Source: Neoactinobaculum massilliense
Lineage (GTDB): Bacteria > Actinomycetota > Actinomycetes > Actinomycetales > Actinomycetaceae
Assembly (NCBI RefSeq): GCF_900604955.1
Contig: NZ_UWPE01000001.1
Location: forward strand, 248,001-312,000
Direction of reading: 5' to 3'
DNA: 64,000 nucleotides
A program made the position numbers and the translations under genes. The stretch's first letter is position 1; every line of letters begins with the position of its first letter. This document shows, piece after piece, positions 9,190 through 15,927 of the stretch. A model generated the notes under the pieces. It made no database searches and was not told where the DNA came from. It was given only the letters and a program-made list of their open reading frames with translations.

Positions 9190-9231
9190 GGGCGAAACCA
9201 CCCGGGCGAGGCCACCCGGGCGAGGCCACCT
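9190..9231 (+). repeat. Three tandem 14-bp repeats upstream of the ferredoxin reductase gene
   Basis: The unit GGGCGAGGCCACCC occurs three times head to tail with two substitutions in the first copy and one in the last. It lies in the 336-bp gap between hpf and the reductase gene, about 80 bp before the start codon; the rest of this gap holds only the hpf terminator. Confidence 0.75.
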
Positions 9232-9310
9232 GGGCCACTCCTCCCTTTCCACGTACACTGGGTTCCCGTCAAGCGGGGGCCGCACCGGACTCCGGCGTGA
9301 AGGAGGATTG

Positions 9311-10810
9311 ATGGAGCAGCCAAAGGTGGCGGTGGTGGGCGCGGGCCCGGCAGGGATCTACGCGGCGGACATGATTTCGAAGGCGCGCCCGGACGCAACG
9401 GTGGATGTGCTGGAGCGTTTACCCGCTCCCTTCGGCCTGGTCCGCTACGGCGTGGCCCCGGACCACCCCCGTATCGCCCTCATCACCCAGGCACTCGCCG
9501 CCGTGCTGGAGCGCGGTGGGATGGCGTTTTACGGCAATGTCAACGTGGGCACGGACGTGAGCTTGGCGCAGGTGCGCGAGTACTACGACGTCGTTGTGGT
9601 GGCCACCGGAGCTGACCGGGAGCGGCAGCTGCGAGTACCGGGCGCGGAGAAGGCCGGTGTGTACGGGGCGGCTGATTTTGTGTCCTGGTATGACGGCCAC
9701 CCGGATGCGCCACGCGAATGGCCACTCACGGCGCAGAGCGTGGCCGTGATCGGTGCGGGCAACGTGGCCATGGATGTGGCACGCGTGCTCGCCAAGGATC
9801 CGGACGCATTGGCTACCACAGACATTCCGCAAAATGTGGAGGATGGCCTGCGCGGTGCCGCAACCCGGGACGTCCACGTGTTCGCCCGGCGCGGACCGGC
9901 GCAGGTGAAATTCTCCGTTAATGAGCTTCGCGAGTTGGCCCGCACCCCGGGTGTGGATATTTCCGTGGTTCCCGAGGATTTCCAGTACGACGCCGCCTCG
10001 CAGGCACGCGTGGACTCCGTCCGGCAGGCGCACCAGGTGGCGGATCTTCTCACGTCCTGGGTTTTCGCCGATGAGCATACGGCGCCGCGGCACATCCACA
10101 TCCACATGCTGCAGAAGCCGGTCGAAATCCTGGGGGAGGACCGCGTGACGGGTATCCGGATGGAGCGAACCCGCCTCATGGGTGACGGCCAGGTGGAGGG
10201 CACCGGCGAATACATTGACTACCCGGTGCAGGCGGTCTATAACGCCACCGGGTATGCCTCCGAGCCGCTGCCGCCACTGCCATTTGACGCGGAAGCGTAT
10301 GTTATTCCCAACAGTGCGGGGCGGATTGCTGGCGCCCCGGGTGTGTACGTGACCGGTTGGGCGAAGCGGGGACCGGTGGGCCTCATCGGGTCCACCAAGT
10401 CCGACGCGAAGGAAACGGTGGCCTGCCTGCTGGAGGATTGGGATCAGGGCCGGATTCTGCCCGCTCCGCGGCGCGCAGAGTCCTTCCCGGATGCACTTGC
10501 TCGGCGGGGCATGCGGCTCACCACCTGGGACGGGTGGCATCGCATCGATGCGTATGAGCAGGCGCTCGGGCGCAAACACGGTCGCACGCGCACCAAGGTG
10601 GTGGGCCGGGAGGAGCTGACGGCTATCGCATCGGGCGAGGAGGCCGTACCTGCGCTTACCGGCGTCGAAACATCGGAGCCCCGCGGCGGCGGTCACACCG
10701 AGCCACCCGCCTCCCCGCCCATCGCTTCCCGCGAAACACCCATGAAACGTGACGCGAAGGGGTGCGGGGAGAACGCGTCGGCCCATAACATCGCAGCGGA
10801 AAGGAATTAG
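9311..10810 (+). CDS. FAD-dependent ferredoxin/adrenodoxin-type NADP+ reductase
   Basis: The ATG at 9311 follows AAGGAGGATTG; the much longer open frame upstream is non-coding GC-rich sequence. The 499-residue product has an N-terminal FAD-binding Rossmann motif (VAVVGAGPAGIYAADM, about residues 6-21), an NADP-binding Rossmann motif (VAVIGAGNVAMDVARVLA, about 145-162) and the C-terminal GVYVTGWAKRGPVGLIG loop of the FprA/adrenodoxin reductase family. Members pass electrons between NADPH and a ferredoxin or flavodoxin. No ferredoxin gene is adjacent, so the partner is unknown. The C-terminus carries a ~40-residue low-complexity tail. It is separated by 1 nt from the lipoate-ligase-like gene, so the two form an operon. 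Confidence 0.85.
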   Translation: MEQPKVAVVGAGPAGIYAADMISKARPDATVDVLERLPAPFGLVRYGVAPDHPRIALITQALAAVLERGGMAFYGNVNVGTDVSLAQVREYYDVVVVATGADRERQLRVPGAEKAGVYGAADFVSWYDGHPDAPREWPLTAQSVAVIGAGNVAMDVARVLAKDPDALATTDIPQNVEDGLRGAATRDVHVFARRGPAQVKFSVNELRELARTPGVDISVVPEDFQYDAASQARVDSVRQAHQVADLLTSWVFADEHTAPRHIHIHMLQKPVEILGEDRVTGIRMERTRLMGDGQVEGTGEYIDYPVQAVYNATGYASEPLPPLPFDAEAYVIPNSAGRIAGAPGVYVTGWAKRGPVGLIGSTKSDAKETVACLLEDWDQGRILPAPRRAESFPDALARRGMRLTTWDGWHRIDAYEQALGRKHGRTRTKVVGREELTAIASGEEAVPALTGVETSEPRGGGHTEPPASPPIASRETPMKRDAKGCGENASAHNIAAERN

Positions 10811-10811
10811 T

Positions 10812-11861
10812 GTGCACGGAGAATACAAGGAGCCGGGCCACAAGATGGCCGTAGCCGATCTCGATATTGTGGACGGCAAGCTCACGAACGTGAGGATTTC
10901 GGGCGATTTCTTCATCGAGCCGGATACGGCCCTGGAGCGCATCACCCGCGCGATCGAGGGATTGCCGCCGGATTCGAGCGCAGCGGAAATTCGGACGGCA
11001 ATCGAGGCCGGAATCCTACCCACGGACAACATGTTTGGACTCTCGGCGGCGGGCGTGGCTACCGCCGTGCGGCGCGCCATGGGTAAGGCGCTCGATTGGA
11101 GCGATATAGATTTTGAGGTGCTCCATACGCCCGTCATCCACCCGGTGCTGAACATGACCATGGACGAAACGCTCCCGGAGGCCGTAGCGGCCGGAAAGCA
11201 CAAGCCCTTCATGCGCATCTGGGAGTGGGATCGCCCGCTGGTGGTGATGGGCTCCTACCAGTCCTATGAAAATGAGATCAACCAGGCCGGTGTGGACAAG
11301 TGGGGTATCACCGTGGGGCGGCGCATTACCGGCGGCGGCACCATGTTCATGGAGGCAGGCAACTGCATCACCTACTCCCTCGTGGTGCCGCAAGCGCTGG
11401 TGGACGGCATGAGCTTCCAGCAGTCCTATCCGTTCCTGGACGCCTGGGTGATGGAAGCGCTCAAGCGTGTGGGCGTCAACGCCACCTATGTGCCGCTCAA
11501 CGACATCTCCTCGGATAAGGGCAAGATAGGCGGCGCCGCGCAGAAGCACTTCGCCAGTGGCTACATGGTGCACCACGTGACGCTCTCCTACGACATCGAC
11601 GCAGACAAAATGCTCGATGTTCTCAACACCGGCGACGCCGCCAAGAAAAACCGCGGGCACCGTTCGGCTAATAAGCGCATCGACCCGATGAAGTCCCAGA
11701 CGGGCATGAGCCGCGAGGCGATTATCGATGTGTTCATTGACACGTTCAAGGAGCGGTACGGCGCCACGGACGGCCAGATTACGGACGAGGATCTGGCGAT
11801 CGCTCAGAAACGCTACGAGGAGAAGTTCTCCCGCGAGGAGTGGATCAAGCGCGTGCCCTAA
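10812..11861 (+). CDS. Lipoate-protein ligase A family protein
   Basis: The 349-residue product starts at GTG one base after the reductase stop, with GGAAAGGAA as ribosome binding site. The N-terminal ~100 residues (VADLDIVDGKLTNVRISGDF onward) resemble the small accessory domain that is C-terminal in E. coli LplA, so the domain order is swapped. The catalytic domain follows, with NMTMDETL, the RRITGGGTMFMEAG strand and the lysine motif GKIGGAAQKHF that contacts the lipoyl-adenylate. It is expected to attach lipoate (or octanoate) to lipoyl domains or an H protein; biotin or another acyl substrate cannot be excluded. No lipoyl-domain protein is encoded nearby. Confidence 0.8.
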   Translation: MHGEYKEPGHKMAVADLDIVDGKLTNVRISGDFFIEPDTALERITRAIEGLPPDSSAAEIRTAIEAGILPTDNMFGLSAAGVATAVRRAMGKALDWSDIDFEVLHTPVIHPVLNMTMDETLPEAVAAGKHKPFMRIWEWDRPLVVMGSYQSYENEINQAGVDKWGITVGRRITGGGTMFMEAGNCITYSLVVPQALVDGMSFQQSYPFLDAWVMEALKRVGVNATYVPLNDISSDKGKIGGAAQKHFASGYMVHHVTLSYDIDADKMLDVLNTGDAAKKNRGHRSANKRIDPMKSQTGMSREAIIDVFIDTFKERYGATDGQITDEDLAIAQKRYEEKFSREEWIKRVP

Positions 11862-11900
11862 ATGCTCGCAGAAAAGTGGGAGCGACCACGTTCTGGCGGG

Positions 11901-11931
11901 TTGACAGCATGACCGGGGGTGCTGGTACTCT
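11901..11931 (+). promoter_or_regulatory. Promoter of the tRNA-Tyr-Thr-Met-rpmG unit
   Basis: A perfect -35 box TTGACA at 11901 and a -10-like TACTCT at 11926 are separated by 19 bp. They precede tRNA-Tyr by 30 bp. Confidence 0.55.
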
Positions 11932-11961
11932 CTACTGGTGCGTTCCTGATGGAACGTGCAA

Positions 11962-12043
11962 GGCAGGTTTCCCGAGTGGCCAAAGGGAGCTGACTGTAAA
12001 TCAGCCGCGGAACGCTTCGTAGGTTCGAATCCTACACCTGCCA
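11962..12043 (+). tRNA. tRNA-Tyr (GTA)
   Basis: The 82-nt sequence folds with acceptor stem GGCAGGT/ACCTGCC, anticodon GTA at 11996-11998, a long class II variable arm and the T-arm motif GGTTCGAATCC. The 3' CCA is not encoded. Confidence 0.93.
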
Positions 12044-12064
12044 CGAGCGGTGATCCGTTCATAT

Positions 12065-12137
12065 GCCCTGATAGCTCAGTCGGCAGAGCGTCTCCATGGT
12101 AAGGAGAAGGTCAAGAGTTCGATTCTCTTTCAGGGCT
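12065..12137 (+). tRNA. tRNA-Thr (GGT)
   Basis: A 73-nt cloverleaf has acceptor stem GCCCTGA/TCAGGGC, anticodon GGT at 12098-12100 and the T-loop GTTCGATTC. It lies 21 nt after tRNA-Tyr. Confidence 0.93.
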
Positions 12138-12183
12138 CGGTATGGATTCCGCGCGGGTTAGTCCCGCGCGGGGCCACACGCGA

Positions 12184-12257
12184 GGCGGGGTAGCTCAGAT
12201 GGTCAGAGCGCACGACTCATAATCGTGAGGTCGCGGGTTCAATCCCCGCCCCCGCTA
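12184..12257 (+). tRNA. tRNA-Met (CAT), elongator type
   Basis: A 74-nt cloverleaf has acceptor stem GGCGGGG/CCCCGCT (first pair G-U), anticodon CAT at 12218-12220 and T-loop GTTCAATCC. It lacks the three G-C pairs in the anticodon stem expected of an initiator, so it is called elongator. Confidence 0.9.
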
Positions 12258-12285
12258 CGGTCCGAGTTTTCAAGAGGAGCAGGAA

Positions 12286-12456
12286 ATGGCTAGCAAGTCA
12301 GCTGATGTTCGCCCGAAGATCACCCTCGCTTGCGAGGTGTGCAAGGAGCGTAACTACATCACGCGCAAGAACCGCCGCAATACGCCGGATCGTCTGGCGC
12401 TGAAGAAGTATTGCCCGCGCTGCCGCAAGCATACGTCCCACCGCGAGACCCGCTAG
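12286..12456 (+). CDS. rpmG: 50S ribosomal protein L33, zinc-binding type
   Basis: This 56-residue protein ([19 protein letters not shown] at its start) follows AAGAGGAGCAGG. Two CxxC pairs, CEVC and CPRC, form the zinc site. It sits 28 nt after tRNA-Met, is probably co-transcribed with the three tRNAs, and is closed by a strong terminator. Confidence 0.95.
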   Translation: MASKSADVRPKITLACEVCKERNYITRKNRRNTPDRLALKKYCPRCRKHTSHRETR

Positions 12457-12477
12457 GGACCAGCTGGGCGCAGTATC

Positions 12478-12504
12478 GGCGAGGCTTTGAGCCTCGCCTT
12501 TTTT
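12478..12504 (+). terminator. Intrinsic terminator after rpmG
   Basis: Perfect 9-bp stem GGCGAGGCT/AGCCTCGCC with a 3-base loop followed by six T. Confidence 0.92.
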
Positions 12505-12557
12505 GTGCCCGGAGGAGAGCTCCTCAGCTTAAACCGCCGTCCGCCCCGCACCTCGCG

Positions 12558-12563
12558 TAGACT
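12558..12563 (+). promoter_or_regulatory. -10 element of leaderless promoter for murB
   Basis: TAGACT lies 6 nt before the murB GTG; no Shine-Dalgarno sequence is present. Confidence 0.5.
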
Positions 12564-12569
12564 GCCCGG

Positions 12570-13742
12570 GTGAGTTGCACATTCCCGCAGTATTCAGATA
12601 CCCCCATTCGTCCGGTGCCGCCCGTAGAGTCCACGCGCGCGAAGCACGGCGCACGTACCCTGGCGGATCTCACCACATTCGGCGTGGGCGGGCCCATCGG
12701 CGAGCTGGTGGAAGCCACCTCCGAGGAAGAGATGAAGGCCGCCGTGGCGCGCGCGGACGCGGAGGGCACACCGCTCCTGGTAGTGGGTGGCGGCTCGAAC
12801 ATTCTTGGTTCCGATGCGGGCTTCCCGGGCATTGTGCTCCGCGATCTGCGCACGGGTATCCGCGTGGAACGCGAAGCGGATTGCGAGGGCGCGATCATCT
12901 GGGCGGATGCGGGTCTGCCCTGGGACCAGCTGGTGGTGCACACGATCGCCCACGAGTGGGCCGGCTTGGAGGCACTCTCCGGCATCCCCGGCAGTGTGGG
13001 CGCCGCCCCCGTGCAGAATATTGGCGCCTACGGCCAGGAGATTGCGGAAACGATTTATCGCGTACGCGTTTATGACCGGGAGGCCGGGTACGTGCGTGAG
13101 ATCCCCGCCGCGGACATGAAATTCGGTTACCGTACCTCCCTCCTCAAGCGCACCATCGGGGATCGGGGCCCGAGCCCGCGTTACATTGTGCTGTCCGTCG
13201 GCTTCCAGTTCCGCATTTCGAATCTCTCCAATCCGATTGCCTATGGACAGCTGGCAGGCGCACTCGGTGCAAAGGTGGGGGACCGGGTGCCGTCCGTGGA
13301 TGTGCGGGCGGCGGTATTAGAGATTCGCGCGTCCAAAGGCATGGTTTTGGACGACGCCGATCGGGATACCTACTCGGCCGGGTCCTTCTTCACCAACCCT
13401 GTTATTCCGGTTGCGGAGGTGGATAGTCTCCCCGCGGGTGCGCCGCGGTATCCCGTGTACGACGGCGCCCTGTACACCCTGCAGTCCGGTGCGCCGGTCC
13501 GGAAGGACGTGGTCAAAACGTCGGCCGCCTGGCTCATTGACCATGCCGGTTTCACGCGCGGGTACAACATGCCCGGTCCGGCCGCCGTATCCACCAAGCA
13601 TGCCCTGGCCCTCACGAATCGGGGCGGCGCCACGGGCGCGCAGGTGCGAGCCCTGGCGCGCGAGATTCAGGCGGGTGTGCGCGAAAAGTTTGGCATCACG
13701 CTGCAGCCCGAGCCGGTGGTGCTGGGAGGCCTGGGCGCTTAG
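12570..13742 (+). CDS. murB: UDP-N-acetylenolpyruvoylglucosamine reductase
   Basis: The 390-residue protein catalyses the NADPH-dependent second step of UDP-MurNAc synthesis in the cytoplasm. The FAD-binding part shows LADLTTFGVGGP, VVGGGSNILGSD and SGIPGSVGAAPVQNIGAYGQ; the catalytic region has YSAGSFFTNPV with the proton-donor Ser, and the C-terminus carries AAWLIDHAGFTRG. The GTG start has no ribosome binding site, but a TAGACT box sits 6 nt upstream, suggesting leaderless translation. The 3' end overlaps that of the convergent adenosine deaminase gene by 4 bp, and no terminator is visible between them. Confidence 0.96.
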   Translation: MSCTFPQYSDTPIRPVPPVESTRAKHGARTLADLTTFGVGGPIGELVEATSEEEMKAAVARADAEGTPLLVVGGGSNILGSDAGFPGIVLRDLRTGIRVEREADCEGAIIWADAGLPWDQLVVHTIAHEWAGLEALSGIPGSVGAAPVQNIGAYGQEIAETIYRVRVYDREAGYVREIPAADMKFGYRTSLLKRTIGDRGPSPRYIVLSVGFQFRISNLSNPIAYGQLAGALGAKVGDRVPSVDVRAAVLEIRASKGMVLDDADRDTYSAGSFFTNPVIPVAEVDSLPAGAPRYPVYDGALYTLQSGAPVRKDVVKTSAAWLIDHAGFTRGYNMPGPAAVSTKHALALTNRGGATGAQVRALAREIQAGVREKFGITLQPEPVVLGGLGA

Positions 13743-14818
13743 AAACGCGCGGCGGCCGGATGCGGCGGGTAGGTGTCCGCCGGAGCGGTGGCCAGCCACG
13801 CGTCCACCTCGCCTATCCACGTGCGCTTCTCGCTTTCGGGAGCAAAAGAGGCGGCGATGGACTGCCGCGCCAGATCCGCCAATTCGGCGTCGGAAAAGCC
13901 CAGCTCGTCACGGACCAGTTCGTACTGCCGCGTAAGCCGGGCGAGGAACAGGAGCGGATCATCCGCGCCCAGCGCAATCTGCGCTCCGGCGTCGTACAGC
14001 GTGCGAAGGGGGACGCGGGTAACATCCGCATACACCCCGAGCGACACATTGGAGGCCGGGCACACCTCCAGAGCCACCCCCTCGTCGACGATGCGGCGCA
14101 GCAGGGCGGGGCCCTCGGCGGCACGGACCCCGTGCCCCAGTCGGTCAGGGTGAAGCGTATCCAGCACCTGGCGGATATGGGCGGGGCCGCGCAGTTCGCC
14201 CGCGTGCGGCACCAACTTGAGTCCGCCCCGGCGTGCGATGGCGAAGGCGGGTGCCCAGTCTGCCGAATTGCCGCGGCGCTCGTCATTGGAGAGGCCGAAA
14301 CCCACCACCTGGCCGGGTTGGTCTCCGGCGTAGCGGACGGCTAGCCGTGCCAGAGTGCGCGCGTCCAGTGGATGATGCGTGCGCGAGGCGGCCACGATGA
14401 CACCGATTGAGATTCCGAGGCTGCGAGAGACGGCGCGTGCCTCATCGAGCACAATCTCGAGGGCCGGGGTAATACCACCCACGAAGGGTGCATAGCTGGT
14501 GGGGTCAATCTGGATTTCAAGCCGGCGGGACCCGTCCGCCCTGTCATTGCGCGCGGCCTCGCGGACGATGAGGCGCATGGTGGCTTCCGTGCGGACCACC
14601 TGACGGGCGGCGTCGTAGGAGCGCTGGAAACGGAACCAGCCGCGTTCCGAGGCCGGAACGCGGAGAGCCACATTGTCCGTGAGGGATTCGGGGAGCCGAA
14701 TGCCCTGTGTCCCGGCCAACTTGCGCAGCGTGGCCGGGGTGAGTGAACCGGTGAAATGCAGATGAAGATGCGCCTTCGGGAGAGCGCGAAGATTACGCCT
14801 CACAGGCCGCGATCCCAC
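13739..14818 (-). CDS. Adenosine deaminase family protein
   Basis: The 359-residue protein has the metal-binding HxH of the family (H19 and H21 in PKAHLHLHFTGSL), VPHAGELRGP, the catalytic region DRLGHGVRAAEGP and the metal Asp in LGADDPLLF. These proteins hydrolyse adenosine (or a related purine) to the inosine form in purine salvage. The variant PKAHLHLHFTG instead of the more common PKxELHxHLxG is typical of an actinobacterial subgroup whose substrate is not always verified. The start overlaps the end of the upstream membrane-protein gene by 19 bp, so the two form an operon on the minus strand. Confidence 0.85.
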   Translation of the reverse strand: MGSRPVRRNLRALPKAHLHLHFTGSLTPATLRKLAGTQGIRLPESLTDNVALRVPASERGWFRFQRSYDAARQVVRTEATMRLIVREAARNDRADGSRRLEIQIDPTSYAPFVGGITPALEIVLDEARAVSRSLGISIGVIVAASRTHHPLDARTLARLAVRYAGDQPGQVVGFGLSNDERRGNSADWAPAFAIARRGGLKLVPHAGELRGPAHIRQVLDTLHPDRLGHGVRAAEGPALLRRIVDEGVALEVCPASNVSLGVYADVTRVPLRTLYDAGAQIALGADDPLLFLARLTRQYELVRDELGFSDAELADLARQSIAASFAPESEKRTWIGEVDAWLATAPADTYPPHPAAARF

Positions 14819-15651
14819 TTGCGCCGCTTAGACGCGCGAAGCGTAAGCCACACGATGGCACCGATGAGCACCGGCAGGCCGATCACGAAGGAAACAACAG
14901 CCACAAGACCGATGGTAATGACCGGGCCCATGAATGCGCTCAGCTGGGTGGCGGGAAGTGCGCCCACCTCGGCGTAGGTCTGCCCCTGTGCGTTAGTGCA
15001 CGTGACCTCGTAGGTGGTGGAGTTCGGTGCCAGGAAGTAGGTGCCTTCCACCGGTATGGTGCCGGGCCCGTTGGGGTCGCCGCCGAGCTCACTGGGCATC
15101 TGATCGGTCGGTTCGGAATCGGTGGGCAGAGGGACGCCGTTGAGGGACACGGTGCAGCGTGCCTCGCGGACCGTACGCAGCAGGTCCTCCGAGTTCGCCA
15201 TCGGCACCAGCAGGTAGTCCGTGCCACCCTTGAGTTCTACCTGCCCGTTCGTGGTGGTGACCGACCGGTCCGCGAGTTGTGAGGCAGGTTCCGCGATGCG
15301 CATGCCGATGAGGACACAACCGATCAGCGGTATCACGAGGAATAGCACCAGCGCGACGCCGAGGGTCACCAGCGGTCCCGTGAGCGTGGGACGCGGTCCA
15401 CGCGCGTAGTAGGGCTGGGGAACTCCGGCGGGGTAGTAGCCCGCCTGCGGGGCGTACTGAGGACCCGGTGCCGTGTATGGCCCGGGCTGCGGGATGTACT
15501 GGGAACCGGGCATGGTGGAGGGCCCGGATTGGGCAGAGGGCCCCGGTTGGGAGGTGGGTTGCGCACTGGAGTCGGTAGTCCCGCGCGTTGGTTCGCCGGG
15601 CTGAGTGGAATTCCGCTGCGGATCGCTGGTGGTGGGGAAGCCTTCGGACAT
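14800..15651 (-). CDS. Proline/glutamine-rich membrane protein, function unknown
   Basis: The 283-residue protein starts with AAGGAGG well placed upstream. The first ~90 residues are Pro/Gln/Ser/Gly/Tyr-rich and probably disordered. A membrane helix at about 92-115 (LVTLGVALVLFLVIPLIG) and another at about 242-272 flank an extracytoplasmic domain of ~120 residues with two conserved-looking Cys (EARCTVSL and VTCTNAQG) that could form a disulphide. The C-terminus is basic (SKRRKWDRGL). I do not recognise a family. It is co-transcribed with the downstream adenosine deaminase gene (19-bp overlap). Confidence 0.7.
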   Translation of the reverse strand: MSEGFPTTSDPQRNSTQPGEPTRGTTDSSAQPTSQPGPSAQSGPSTMPGSQYIPQPGPYTAPGPQYAPQAGYYPAGVPQPYYARGPRPTLTGPLVTLGVALVLFLVIPLIGCVLIGMRIAEPASQLADRSVTTTNGQVELKGGTDYLLVPMANSEDLLRTVREARCTVSLNGVPLPTDSEPTDQMPSELGGDPNGPGTIPVEGTYFLAPNSTTYEVTCTNAQGQTYAEVGALPATQLSAFMGPVITIGLVAVVSFVIGLPVLIGAIVWLTLRASKRRKWDRGL

Positions 15652-15806
15652 GATGAAACCTCCTTATTACTTCCGAGCGTATCAGCGCCGCCTCACCGCC
15701 GCGTCCTTCTTCCGGTCGATTTTTCGGTACCGGGTGGCGAGCTGGTGCTGACGCTTCGCGGGCGCGCAGGAAGCCGCGACGACGTCGTCGAACAAAACCC
15801 ACGCCC

Positions 15807-15839
15807 GTTTACCTGGAGTTTTCTGAACGTTCATGCGCC
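15807..15839 (+). promoter_or_regulatory. Possible PHO box: three 11-bp-phased GTT repeats
   Basis: Three consecutive 11-nt units, GTTTACCTGGA, GTTTTCTGAAC and GTTCATGCGCC, begin at 15807, 15818 and 15829. Actinobacterial PhoP sites are direct repeats of 11 bp resembling GTTCACC. The location 90-120 bp upstream of a phosphatase gene makes PhoP control plausible. This is the only noteworthy feature of the 276-bp gap between the divergent genes. Confidence 0.4.
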
Positions 15840-15927
15840 GGACCACTGTTCCTAACCCGCGTCCGCTGTGATTAATGCGGCCATATTCGGCCTCGGTAAT
15901 CCATTCAATCGGGAAAAAGAGGAGAAC

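Noticed and set aside
9181-9240. GC-rich repeats that might be a CRISPR fragment
   Set aside because: Units are 14 bp and directly adjacent, without spacers; no cas genes are near.
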